A stretch of 64,000 bases of DNA from Nocardioides malaquae (GTDB lineage Bacteria; Actinomycetota; Actinomycetes; Propionibacteriales; Nocardioidaceae): the NCBI RefSeq assembly GCF_015070385.1, contig NZ_JADCSA010000007.1:1-64000 (forward strand), given 5' to 3'. Within the stretch, counting starts at the first letter, position 1. Each line of letters opens with the position of its first letter. Of this stretch, positions 49,730 to 57,719 are shown in pieces. Both the position numbers and the translations under genes were made by a program. The notes under the pieces are model-generated. The model was given only the letters and a program-made list of their open reading frames with translations, was not told the origin of the DNA and ran no database searches.

Positions 49730-50364
49730 GTGTGAGCCCCCGCCCGGTGGCGCACGTCGGGGCGGTTGGCCGAGACGGCCACCCCGGCGAGTCCGACGAC
49801 CATGAGCAGGGCCGAGGCGTCGCCCAGCGCGTCGACTCCCGACGCGACGCCCACCAGCACGCCCAGCACATGGGCGACCAACGCCAGCGGCACCCATGTG
49901 GGGGTGGTGCCGGCGCGGAACAACGCCTGCGCGAGCAGCAGCTCACCCAGGTAGAACGAGCCGAAGCCGCCCACCAGCAGCCCCTGCTGCAGGGGGTCAC
50001 CCACGGCATCGGCGAGCGCGTCGGCCCCCACCCCGGCCGCGCTGAGCGCCCGGAGCAGCACCAGCTGCATCGCGAAGCCCGCGAGCACCACCGAGGCGAA
50101 GGCGATCAACGCCATCGCACAGACGCCCGTGCGAAACCCGCGCCGCTGCACCAGCACCACGGCGCAGGAGATCCCGAAGAGCGTCCCGAGGGCGCCGACG
50201 AAGAGCACCAGCGCCGAGGTCGTCCACAGGCCCGGGTCGGCCGAGGCCAGCCGGAAGATGTGCCCGTCACCCGTGGGGCGAGGGGTCAGGTGGGCGCCGA
50301 AGAAGAGCGCCGTGGCCCCCGTGACCAGCGCGGCGGCAGAGAGTGCCAACCATTCCTTGCGCAC
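49726..50364 (-). CDS. Multi-pass membrane protein of unknown function
   Basis: This 212-residue protein has five to six hydrophobic segments, for example LALSAAAALVTGATALFFGA-like at the N-terminus, LVLFVGALGTLFGISCAVVL, ALIAFASVVLAGFAMQLVLL, LALVAHVLGVLVGVASGVDA and LLMVVGLAGVAVSANRPDVR. It resembles DUF998-like actinobacterial membrane proteins only loosely. GTG 50364 is the only reasonable start. It is translationally coupled to the DUF2200 gene. Confidence 0.65.
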   Translation of the reverse strand: MRKEWLALSAAALVTGATALFFGAHLTPRPTGDGHIFRLASADPGLWTTSALVLFVGALGTLFGISCAVVLVQRRGFRTGVCAMALIAFASVVLAGFAMQLVLLRALSAAGVGADALADAVGDPLQQGLLVGGFGSFYLGELLLAQALFRAGTTPTWVPLALVAHVLGVLVGVASGVDALGDASALLMVVGLAGVAVSANRPDVRHRAGAHT

Positions 50365-50408
50365 GAGGCCAACCTAGCGCCGTGACACCCCGTGCGGGAC
50401 GACATCGC

Positions 50409-51074
50409 TCAGACGTCGGTGATGCGCAGGCCGGCGTGCGCCTTGTAGCGCCGGTTCATGGCGATCAGGTTGGCCGTGAAGGCCTCCACCTGGTGGGCGT
50501 TGCGCCGCCGCCCCCCGTAGACCCCGCGCATCCCGGGCACCGCGTCGGCGAGTGCCTGCACGAGGTCGGTCGCCTCCCGCTCGTCACCCAGCACGAGCAC
50601 GTCGCACTCGATCCGCTCGACGTCCGGGTCCTCCAGCAGCACCGCGGAGACGTTGTGGAAGGCCCCGACCACCCTCGACTCCGTCAGGATCGCCGCCGCC
50701 TGCTGGGTCGCTGACCCCTCCTCCACGGCCAGCGCGTAGGGGCCCTGCTTGTCGAAGCCGAGCGGGTTGACGCAGTCGACGACGACCTTGCCGGCAAGCT
50801 GCGACTTGAGCTCGGTGAGCAGCTCCGCGTGCCCCTCCCAGGGCACCACGACGAGCACCACGTCACCGGCCGCGGCCGCGTCGGCGTTGACGGCGCCGCG
50901 CACCGTCACCCCGATCGCCTCGGAGAGCTCCGCGGCGATCCGCTCCGCCTTCTCCGCGCCCCGCGAACCGATCACCACGTCGAGGCCCGCAGCGGCGAAA
51001 CGGCGGGCAAGTCCACGCCCCTGGGGCCCGGTGCCACCGAGCACTGCGACGGTCTTGCCGGTCAGGTCACTCAC
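50409..51074 (-). CDS. npdG: F420-dependent NADP reductase (NPDPH-dependent F420 reductase family)
   Basis: This 221-residue enzyme passes hydride between F420H2 and NADP. The N-terminal Rossmann motif is VAVLGGTGPQGRGLARRFAA with VVIGSRGAEKAERIA (NADP-selective arginine). The F420-contacting parts include VVLVVVPWEGHAELL, VVDCVNPLGFDKQGPYALAV, VVGAFHNVSAVLLED and GVYGGRRRNAHQVEAFTANL. Its presence suggests that the organism makes F420. GTG 51074 is the start, with AGGAG just upstream. It is divergent from the acyl-CoA dehydrogenase gene. Confidence 0.92.
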   Translation of the reverse strand: MSDLTGKTVAVLGGTGPQGRGLARRFAAAGLDVVIGSRGAEKAERIAAELSEAIGVTVRGAVNADAAAAGDVVLVVVPWEGHAELLTELKSQLAGKVVVDCVNPLGFDKQGPYALAVEEGSATQQAAAILTESRVVGAFHNVSAVLLEDPDVERIECDVLVLGDEREATDLVQALADAVPGMRGVYGGRRRNAHQVEAFTANLIAMNRRYKAHAGLRITDV

Positions 51075-51099
51075 CGCGATCTCCTGTCATCCACGAACG

Positions 51100-51105
51100 T
51101 ATGAT
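51100..51105 (+). promoter_or_regulatory. -10 element of the acyl-CoA dehydrogenase promoter
   Basis: TATGAT is the closest match to the canonical -10 in this window. The coding start lies 48 bases downstream and is preceded by AGGAG at 51142-51146, so this gene has a conventional leader, unlike most neighbours. Confidence 0.5.
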
Positions 51106-51153
51106 GAGCCGAGGCTACAAAGCCGTCGAGCCCCCTTCCCCAGGAGCACCTCC

Positions 51154-52323
51154 ATGCCCGCACGCCGCGTCCTGCCCACCGACGAGGCCCGCGACCTGCT
51201 CGCCCTGGTCCGCCGGGTGGCCGAGCAGGAGCTGCTGCCCCGCTCCGCCGAGGCCGAGGCCACCGAGACCTTCCCGCGCGACGTCTTCCGCACCCTGGGG
51301 CAGATGGGCATCCTGGGCCTGCCCTACCCCGAGGAGCTCGGTGGTGGCGGGCAGCCCTACGAGGTCTACCTCCAGGTGCTCGAGGAGATCGGTGCGGTCT
51401 GGTCGTCGGTCGGCGTGGGGGTGAGCGTGCATGCGCTCTCCTGCTTCGGCCTGGCCAGCTTCGGCACCGCCGAGCAGCAGCAGCGCTGGCTGCCCGACAT
51501 GCTCGGCGGCGACCTGCTCGGGGCCTACTGCCTCTCCGAGCCGCACGCCGGCTCCGACCCCGCGGCCATGCGCACGACCGCGCGGCGCGACGGGGACGCG
51601 TACGTCCTGAACGGCGCGAAGGCGTGGACGACCCACGGCGGCGAGGCCGACTTCTACAAGGTGATGGCCCGCACCGGCGACGGACGCAACGACATCTCCT
51701 GCTTCCTCGTGCCCGCCGACACCCCCGGCCTGCGCGCCGACCACCCCGAGAAGAAGATGGGGCTCACCGGCTCCACGACCGCGACGATGCTGCTCGAGGG
51801 CGTACGCGTGGACGCCGACCGCCGCCTCGGTGCGGAGGGCGACGGGTTGCGGATCGCCCTGGCCGGCCTCGACTCCGGTCGTCTCGGGATCGCGGCCGTC
51901 GCCACCGGCCTGGCCCAGGGCGCGCTCGACCATGCGGTCGCCTACGCCCAGGAGCGCGAGACCTTCGGCCAGCGGATCATCGACCACCAGGGCCTCGGCT
52001 TCCTGCTCGCCGACATGGAGGCCGCCGTGCAGACCGCTCGGGCCACCACGCTGCACGCCGCCCGCCTCAAGGACGCCGGCCTGCCCTTCAGCCGCGAGGC
52101 CAGCATCGCCAAGATGGTCGCCACCGACAACGCCATGAAGGTGACCACCGACGCCGTCCAGGTGCTCGGCGGCTTCGGCTACACCCGCGACTTCCCGGTC
52201 GAGCGCTACATGCGCGAGGCGAAGGTGATGCAGATCTTCGAGGGCACCAACCAGATCCAGCGCATGGTCATCGCCCGGTCGCTCGACCGCGACGACCAGA
52301 GCACGATCACCGGCCCTGCCTGA
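51154..52323 (+). CDS. Acyl-CoA dehydrogenase
   Basis: This 389-residue FAD enzyme introduces the alpha-beta double bond of acyl-CoA. Family landmarks are LGQMGILGLPYPEELGGGGQ, the FAD/substrate strand GAYCLSEPHAGSDPAAMRTT, AKAWTTHGGEADFYKVMART, RLGIAAVATGLAQGALDHAV, VQVLGGFGYTRDFPVERYMR and the catalytic glutamate in IFEGTNQIQRMVIARSL. The length is normal. The chain-length preference is not evident. It is followed 59 bases later by a type II hydroxyacyl-CoA dehydrogenase gene, so the pair probably works in fatty or branched-chain acid oxidation. Confidence 0.94.
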   Translation: MPARRVLPTDEARDLLALVRRVAEQELLPRSAEAEATETFPRDVFRTLGQMGILGLPYPEELGGGGQPYEVYLQVLEEIGAVWSSVGVGVSVHALSCFGLASFGTAEQQQRWLPDMLGGDLLGAYCLSEPHAGSDPAAMRTTARRDGDAYVLNGAKAWTTHGGEADFYKVMARTGDGRNDISCFLVPADTPGLRADHPEKKMGLTGSTTATMLLEGVRVDADRRLGAEGDGLRIALAGLDSGRLGIAAVATGLAQGALDHAVAYAQERETFGQRIIDHQGLGFLLADMEAAVQTARATTLHAARLKDAGLPFSREASIAKMVATDNAMKVTTDAVQVLGGFGYTRDFPVERYMREAKVMQIFEGTNQIQRMVIARSLDRDDQSTITGPA

Positions 52324-52382
52324 CCACGCCCGTCCTCCCCCACCCACCCGCACAGAGCAGCACCGCACAGAGAAGGAACAGC

Positions 52383-53141
52383 ATGCAGGTCACCGACACC
52401 GCCGCCATCGTCACCGGCGGGGCCTCCGGCCTCGGCGCGGCCACCGCCGCCGCCCTGGCCAAGGCAGGCGCGAAGGTCTTCGCCTTCGACCTCCCCTCCT
52501 CGATCGACGCCGCGCCGTCGGTTGACGCGATCACCTACGTGCCGGTCGACGTGACCGACGCCGAGCAGGTCCGGGCCGGCGTCGAGATCGCCGCCGACGC
52601 GGGCGTCCCCCTGCGCACCGTCGTCAACTGCGCCGGCATCGGGCCCTCCCAGCGCATCCTCGGGCGCAAGGGTCCGCACGACCTGGCGTTCTTCGCCAAG
52701 GTGCTCCAGGTCAACCTCGCCGGCACCTTCAACGTGATGACCCTGGCCGCGGAGAAGATCGCCGCCACCGAGCCGTTGGAGCACGACGCGCGTGGCGTCG
52801 TCATCAACACCGCGTCGGTCGCGGCCTTCGACGGCCAGGTCGGCCAGGCCGCGTACGCCGCGTCCAAGGGTGGCGTGGTCGGGCTGACCCTGCCCGCCGC
52901 GCGCGACCTGGCGCAGTACGGCATCCGCGTGCTGACGATCGCCCCCGGCATCGTCGAGACGCCGATGCTCGCGACGGTGTCGGAGGAGTTCCGGGCGGGG
53001 CTGGCCGCCGGCGTGCCCTTCCCGCAGCGCCTGGGTCGTCCCGACGAGTACGCCCAGCTCGCGATGAGCCTCATCGACCACGACTACCTCAACGGCGAGG
53101 TCATCCGGATGGACGGCGCGCTGCGGATGGCTCCGCGCTGA
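52383..53141 (+). CDS. Type II 3-hydroxyacyl-CoA dehydrogenase (SDR family, HSD17B10-like)
   Basis: This 252-residue SDR matches the type II hydroxyacyl-CoA dehydrogenases: AAIVTGGASGLGAATAAALA (NAD loop), VFAFDLPSSIDAAPSVD, VNCAGIGPSQRILGRKGPHD with the family's long loop, NTASVAAFDGQVGQAAYAAS then KGGV (Ser/Tyr/Lys), and APGIVETPMLATVSEEFRAG. Such enzymes oxidise 3-hydroxyacyl-CoA or 2-methyl-3-hydroxybutyryl-CoA with NAD. AGAAGGA lies nine bases before the ATG. It follows the acyl-CoA dehydrogenase and ends before a 49-bp palindrome. Confidence 0.92.
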   Translation: MQVTDTAAIVTGGASGLGAATAAALAKAGAKVFAFDLPSSIDAAPSVDAITYVPVDVTDAEQVRAGVEIAADAGVPLRTVVNCAGIGPSQRILGRKGPHDLAFFAKVLQVNLAGTFNVMTLAAEKIAATEPLEHDARGVVINTASVAAFDGQVGQAAYAASKGGVVGLTLPAARDLAQYGIRVLTIAPGIVETPMLATVSEEFRAGLAAGVPFPQRLGRPDEYAQLAMSLIDHDYLNGEVIRMDGALRMAPR

Positions 53142-53160
53142 CCCGACTCACCCAGCACGG

Positions 53161-53209
53161 CGTCATCGGAGGGTTTCGGTCACCTGGCGACTGAAACCCT
53201 CCGATGACG
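53161..53209. repeat. 49-bp palindrome, copy 3 (inverted relative to copies 1 and 2)
   Basis: The arms CGTCATCGGAGGGTTTC... and their complement are 24 bases each, with one G-U pair and one mismatch around a single central base. The flank CGAGGTACGGG on its right is the complement of the left flank of copy 1, so this copy is inverted. It lies between the convergent hydroxyacyl-CoA dehydrogenase and MerR genes. Confidence 0.85.
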
Positions 53210-53225
53210 CGAGGTACGGGGGGCG

Positions 53226-54146
53226 TCAGGCGAGACGTTCGGCGAGCAGCCGGGCGCCCTCGCCGACGCGGTGCCCGAGGCGTACGCACGAGGCCGGGGC
53301 GCGGTCCTGCAGCTGGCCGCCGACCGCGACGACGAGCTCGGGGCGGGCGGTCCCGAGCGATCCGACCACTCCCTCCACCGCCTCGAGGTCGCGCTCCATG
53401 CTGGCCGCCAGCACCACGGCGTCGGCCCGGCGGGTGTGCACTGCCGAGACCCAGTCATCGACCGGCAGGTCTGCCCCGACGTAGGTGGTGGCCAGCCCGG
53501 CCCGCCGTGCCGCCACCGCGAAGGCCAGCAGCCCGATCTCGTGGCGCGACCTCGGGGCCAGGCCCACGATCACCCGGGGCCCGATCCCGGCCGTGCCGGC
53601 CGCCTCGTAGGCCGCCGAGAGCCTGCGCACGACCGCGTGGGCGACCATGTGCTCCCCGGCCACGCTGACCCGGCCCGAGGCCCAGGCCAGGCCGAGCTGG
53701 TGCAGCGCCGGCATCAACCAGTCGTCGGTCACGCTCTCGAAGGAGTCGACCGCGTAGCGGGCGTCGAGCAGGCGGGTGACCGCACCGACGTCGAGGTGCT
53801 CCGCGGCCAGCAGCAGCTCCTCGATCGCCTCGGTCACGTCCTGGGAGCGGAGACGGTCGGCCTCGCCCTGGCTGCGGCGCACGTCGTCGTCGCTCAGGGG
53901 CTCAGGGGTGCGCTCCTCACCCAGTCGCCGGCGCGTCTCCTCGGCGGCCTGACGGGGCGCCCACCCCTCGTTGACCAACGACTGCATGCAGGTCAGGGCG
54001 CGCACCGCCCGGTCGTCGTACAACCGGTAGCCCGACTCGGAGCGTTGCGGCTCGGCGACCTGATAGCGGCGCTCCCAGGCGCGCAACGTCGCCACCGGCA
54101 CGCCTACGATCTCAGCAGCGCGCTTGATGGTGTAGACGGTGCTCAC
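53226..54146 (-). CDS. MerR family regulator with C-terminal B12-binding-like domain
   Basis: This 306-residue regulator has an N-terminal MerR helix-turn-helix (YTIKRAAEIVGVPVATLRAW, ERRYQVAEPQRSESGYRLYD) and a C-terminal cobalamin-binding fold of the CarH/LitR type: a helical cap (about 90-175, GEHMVAHAVVRRLSAAYEAA) and a Rossmann part (RVIVGLAPRSRHEIGLLAFA, ATTYVGADLPVDDWVSAVHT, VVAVGGQLQDRAPASCVRLG). The histidine in SRHEIG is the candidate cobalt ligand, but the acidic residue two places before it is serine. Light sensing through adenosylcobalamin is possible, not shown. It is divergent from the ABC operon. Confidence 0.88.
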   Translation of the reverse strand: MSTVYTIKRAAEIVGVPVATLRAWERRYQVAEPQRSESGYRLYDDRAVRALTCMQSLVNEGWAPRQAAEETRRRLGEERTPEPLSDDDVRRSQGEADRLRSQDVTEAIEELLLAAEHLDVGAVTRLLDARYAVDSFESVTDDWLMPALHQLGLAWASGRVSVAGEHMVAHAVVRRLSAAYEAAGTAGIGPRVIVGLAPRSRHEIGLLAFAVAARRAGLATTYVGADLPVDDWVSAVHTRRADAVVLAASMERDLEAVEGVVGSLGTARPELVVAVGGQLQDRAPASCVRLGHRVGEGARLLAERLA

Positions 54147-54231
54147 CTCCGCTCAACCTCAACCTTGGACAGACCTTCGACAAAGACTGTACGCCGTGAC
54201 GCCCGGCGCCACAACACGCACCACCGGGGGC

Positions 54232-54237
54232 TACCCT
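54232..54237 (+). promoter_or_regulatory. -10 element of the ABC importer operon
   Basis: TACCCT places transcription start near 54244, inside the dyad at 54235-54261. GTG 54269 is preceded by AAGGAG at 54258-54263. Confidence 0.5.
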
Positions 54238-54261
54238 TGTTGCACATCGTTCGCAACAAGG
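54235..54261. promoter_or_regulatory. Nur-box-like dyad upstream of the ABC importer operon
   Basis: CCTTGTTGC and GCAACAAGG are perfect nine-base arms separated by nine bases. The core TTGCACATCGTTCGCAA (54240-54256) fits the streptomycete Nur box (TTGC..-N5-..GCAA over 17 bases). It covers the end of the -10, the expected transcription start and the Shine-Dalgarno AAGGAG, a classic repressor position. A Zur or MerR-type site cannot be excluded. Confidence 0.65.
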
Positions 54262-54268
54262 AGAACCC

Positions 54269-55891
54269 GTGCCTCGTTCCACCCGCCCAACGCGGACCCG
54301 CCTCGTCCTCGCCGTGACCCTGACCCTGGCCGCTGCGGGACTGTCCGCCTGCTCCGGCAGCGGTGACGCGGAGACCGGCGAGCGACCCACGACGCTCCGG
54401 CTCGCCATCGGGGGCGAGTCCGAGGAGGGTTACGACCCCACGCTGGGATGGGGTCGTTACGGCTCCCCGCTCTTCCAGTCCACGTTGCTGACCCGCAACG
54501 CCGACCTGAGCATCGGCACGGACCTCGCCACCGACTACCACGTCAGCGACGACGGCCTGACCTGGACCGTCGACCTGCGCACCGACGCCGTCTTCACCGA
54601 CGGCGAGCCGGTCACCGCCGACGACGTCGCCTACACCTTCACCACGGCCGCCGAGCAGGGTGGCCTGACCGACGTCACCGGCCTGGAGGAGGCCGTGGCC
54701 GTCGACGAGGACACCGTCGAGCTGCGGCTCGACCAGCCGCGCTCCACCTTCGTCAACCGACTGGTGAGCCTGGGCATCGTGCCCGAGCACGCCCACGACA
54801 AGGGCTATGCGCAACGACCGGTCGGCTCGGGCCCCTTCACCTTCGTCGACTGGCAGAAGGGGCAGCAGCTCGTCGTCGAGCGCAACGACGCCTACTACGG
54901 CGACAAGCCCGACTTCGAGCGCCTCGTCTTCGTCTTCACCGACGAGGACGCCTCCTTGGCCGCCGCCCGCACCGGCGACGTCGACGTGGTCGGCCTGCCC
55001 GCCTCGCTGGCCGCCGGTCAGGAGATCGACGGGATGCGCCTGGAGGCCGTCACCTCCATCGACAACCGCGGCATGTCTCTGCCCACGGTGCCCGACCGGG
55101 GACGTACCTCGCCGGCAGGCCACCCGATCGGCAACGACGTGACCGCCGACGTCGCCGTACGTCGCGCGGTCAACGTGGCCGTCGACCGCGCGGCGCTCGT
55201 CGAGGGCGTCCTGGAGGGATTCGGCTCCCCCGCGACGGGCCCGGTCGACCACTCCCCCTGGCACAACCCGGACACCGCCGTCGAGGACGGCGACCCCGAG
55301 GCTGCGAAGGCGCTCCTCACCGCTGCCGGTTGGAAGGACTCCGACGGCGACGGCATCGTCGAGAAGGAGGGCACGAAGGCGTCGTTCACGTTGCTCTACC
55401 CCGCCGGCGACTCGCTGCGGCAGGGCCTGGCGCTCAGCGTCGTCGACATGCTCGCCGAGGCGGGCATCGAGGTGGCGACCGAGGGCGTGGGCTGGGACGA
55501 GATCGAGCAGCGCAAGCACGTCGACGCCGTGCTGTTCGGCTGGGGCAGCCACGACCCGACCGAGATGTACAACCTCTACCACTCGTCGATGGCCGGCATC
55601 GAGCTCTTCAACCCCGGCTTGTACGCCGACGACCGCGTCGACGCGCACCTCGACGCCGCACTCGCCGCGACCGACCAGGACGAGGCCAACAAGCACTGGA
55701 GGGCCGCCCAGCTCGACAAGGACGGCAACGGGTTCTCCGCGCCGGCCGACGCCGCCTGGGCCTGGCTGGTCAACCTGGAGCACACCTACCTCGTCGACAG
55801 CTGCCTCGACCTCGGCGAGCCGCACGTCGAGCCGCACGGCCACGGATGGCCGATCACTGCAGGTCTGACCGGGTGGCGATGGGTCTGCTGA
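54269..55891 (+). CDS. ABC transporter substrate-binding lipoprotein, probable nickel (NikA-like)
   Basis: This 540-residue family 5 (peptide/nickel) binding protein has a signal peptide and lipobox (LTLAAAGLSAC). The N-terminal pattern GESEEGYDPTLGWGRYGSPL with FQSTLLTRNADL, then DGEPVTADDVAYTF, YAQRPVGSGPFTFVDWQKGQ and AVRRAVNVAVDRAALVEGVL, is typical. The C-terminus carries EPHVEPHGHGWPITAGLTGW, a histidine-rich motif that I associate with metal-type members. Together with the Nur-like operator this favours nickel over oligopeptides. The start GTG 54269 has AAGGAG five bases upstream. It leads a five-gene operon. Confidence 0.85.
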   Translation: MPRSTRPTRTRLVLAVTLTLAAAGLSACSGSGDAETGERPTTLRLAIGGESEEGYDPTLGWGRYGSPLFQSTLLTRNADLSIGTDLATDYHVSDDGLTWTVDLRTDAVFTDGEPVTADDVAYTFTTAAEQGGLTDVTGLEEAVAVDEDTVELRLDQPRSTFVNRLVSLGIVPEHAHDKGYAQRPVGSGPFTFVDWQKGQQLVVERNDAYYGDKPDFERLVFVFTDEDASLAAARTGDVDVVGLPASLAAGQEIDGMRLEAVTSIDNRGMSLPTVPDRGRTSPAGHPIGNDVTADVAVRRAVNVAVDRAALVEGVLEGFGSPATGPVDHSPWHNPDTAVEDGDPEAAKALLTAAGWKDSDGDGIVEKEGTKASFTLLYPAGDSLRQGLALSVVDMLAEAGIEVATEGVGWDEIEQRKHVDAVLFGWGSHDPTEMYNLYHSSMAGIELFNPGLYADDRVDAHLDAALAATDQDEANKHWRAAQLDKDGNGFSAPADAAWAWLVNLEHTYLVDSCLDLGEPHVEPHGHGWPITAGLTGWRWVC

Positions 55892-56847
55892 CCCGTCTCG
55901 CCCGGCTGGCGAGCCTGCTGGTGGCGGTGGCTGTGGGCACCTTCGTTCTGCTGACCGCCTCCCCGATCGACCCGATCGAGGCCTACGTCGGCGCCGACAC
56001 CGCCTCCATCGGCGCCGAGCAGCGGGAGCAGATCGCCGAGCGCTGGGGACTCGACGATCCGCCCCTGGAACGGTTCGGCGCCTGGGCCGGTCAGCTGGTC
56101 CGCGGTGACCTCGGCACCTCCCAGGTCTTCGGCGAGCCGGTGGTCGACGTGATCGCCGACCGCTTCGCCACCAGCCTGGCGCTGCTCGTCGTCGCGTGGC
56201 TGCTCTCGGGCGTGCTCGGCTTCGTGCTGGGTCTGGTGGCGGGAGCCACCCGGGGCCGCTGGCCCGACCGGGCGCTCTCCTGGTTCGCCTACACCCTGGC
56301 CTCCGCCCCGACCTTCTGGATCGGCCTGCTGCTGCTCTACGTCTTCTCGGTCTCGCTGCAGTGGACCCCGGTCTGCTGCGCGGCTCCGATCGGCGCGCTG
56401 CCCGGGGAGGTCACGCTGCTCGAACGCCTGCACCACCTGCTGCTGCCGGCGGTGACGCTGAGCGTCGTCGGCGTCTCGCCGGTGCTGCTGCACACGCGCC
56501 AGTCGACGATCGAGGTGCTGGCCAGCGACCACGTGGCGTTCGCCCGTTCGCAGGGTGAGCGCACGCCGGGGCTGGTGCTGCACCGGGTGGCTCGCAACGC
56601 CGCCGGGCCGGCCCTGATGCTGCAGTTCGCCTCGGTCGGGGAGCTGATCGGCGGTGCCGTCCTGGCCGAGCAGGTCTTCACCTACCCCGGCCTGGGGCAG
56701 GCGACGACGACGGCCGCGCTGCGCCAGGACGTCCCCCTGTTGATGGGCATCGCCCTCTTCACCGCACTGCTCGTCTTCCTCGGCAACGCGCTCGGCGACG
56801 TGACCCATCGCGTGGTCGCACCCCAGGCGAAGGAGGTCGTGCGGTGA
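55879..56847 (+). CDS. ABC transporter permease, NikB-like
   Basis: This 322-residue inner-membrane permease of the peptide/nickel type has an N-terminal helix (LASLLVAVAVGTFVLLTASP), a periplasmic stretch (RWGLDDPPLERFGAWAGQLV, RGDLGTS), and five more helices. The EAA-like loop is SDHVAFARSQGERTPGLVLH. The GAVLAEQVFTYPGLGQATTT segment is diagnostic of DppB/NikB proteins. Start: ATG 55879, or GTG 55873; both overlap the end of the binding-protein gene, so translation is coupled. It overlaps the next permease gene by four bases. Confidence 0.9.
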   Translation: MGLLTRLARLASLLVAVAVGTFVLLTASPIDPIEAYVGADTASIGAEQREQIAERWGLDDPPLERFGAWAGQLVRGDLGTSQVFGEPVVDVIADRFATSLALLVVAWLLSGVLGFVLGLVAGATRGRWPDRALSWFAYTLASAPTFWIGLLLLYVFSVSLQWTPVCCAAPIGALPGEVTLLERLHHLLLPAVTLSVVGVSPVLLHTRQSTIEVLASDHVAFARSQGERTPGLVLHRVARNAAGPALMLQFASVGELIGGAVLAEQVFTYPGLGQATTTAALRQDVPLLMGIALFTALLVFLGNALGDVTHRVVAPQAKEVVR

Positions 56848-57719
56848 GCGCCCCCGTCCTCTCCACGCCCGGAGCACCCGCGGCCTCCCGCGGCCCGCGG
56901 TGGCGCGACCGGCGTACGCGCACGCTCACCAGCCTGGTCGTCGCCGGGCTGCTGGTGCTCGCGGTCGCCGTCGTCGGCACGCTCGTCACCGGCCCGGCGG
57001 GCGCCACCGACCTCGCCGAGCGGCACCGCGCCCCCTCGTTGGATCACCTCTTCGGCACCGACGCCTACGGCCGCGACCTGCTGTGGCGCACCCTCGTCGG
57101 CCTGCGCCTCAGCCTGGTGGTCGGCACGGTCGCGGCCGTGATGTCGGGCGCGATCGCGCTGGTGCTGGCCCTCGTCGCGGTGGCCGGTGGCCGGGTGGGC
57201 GCCGCGGTCGTCGACTGGCTGGTCGACCTGTTCCTGGCGCTGCCCCACCTCGTGCTGTTGATCCTGCTGGCCTTCGCGCTCGGCGGCGGCACCCAGGCGG
57301 TGGTCCTGGCGGTGGGCCTGACCCACTGGCCGCGGCTGACCAGGGTGCTGGTGGCCAAGGCGCGGGAGACCACCGGCGCCGACTACGTGCAGATCTCCCG
57401 GGCCCTGGGCCGCAGCCGCCTCCACGTGGCGCGGCACCACCTCGCACCCCACCTGCTGCCCCACTTCTCGGTGGGCGTGGTGCTGATGTTCCCGCACGCG
57501 ATCCTGCACGAGGCCGCGTTGTCGTTCCTGGGCCTGGGCATTGACCCCGGTCAGCCCGCGATCGGGATCCTGCTCTCGGACTCGATGCGCTCCCTCTCCG
57601 CCGGCCACTGGTGGCTGGCGGCCCTGCCCGGTCTCGCCCTGCTGGTCGTCGTGAAGCTGGTCGACCGCATCGGTGACGACCTCCGTCTGCTCGTGGACCC
57701 GAGGAGTGCCCACCTGTGA
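56844..57719 (+). CDS. ABC transporter permease, NikC-like
   Basis: This 291-residue second permease of the importer has about six membrane helices (LTSLVVAGLLVLAVAVVGTL, LSLVVGTVAAVMSGAIALVL, and others). Family marks are HLFGTDAYGRDLLWRTLVGL and the EAA loop TTGADYVQISRALGRSRLHV, followed by FPHAILHEAALSFLGLGIDP. GTG overlaps the upstream stop (GTGA), and its own stop overlaps the next ATPase gene, so the operon is fully compacted. Confidence 0.9.
   Translation: MSAPVLSTPGAPAASRGPRWRDRRTRTLTSLVVAGLLVLAVAVVGTLVTGPAGATDLAERHRAPSLDHLFGTDAYGRDLLWRTLVGLRLSLVVGTVAAVMSGAIALVLALVAVAGGRVGAAVVDWLVDLFLALPHLVLLILLAFALGGGTQAVVLAVGLTHWPRLTRVLVAKARETTGADYVQISRALGRSRLHVARHHLAPHLLPHFSVGVVLMFPHAILHEAALSFLGLGIDPGQPAIGILLSDSMRSLSAGHWWLAALPGLALLVVVKLVDRIGDDLRLLVDPRSAHL

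Noticed and set aside
54147-54268. CarH/LitR operator in the MerR/ABC divergent region
   Set aside because: Only short, weak dyads were found apart from the strong 27-bp one, which fits a Nur box better than any cobalamin-regulator site I know.
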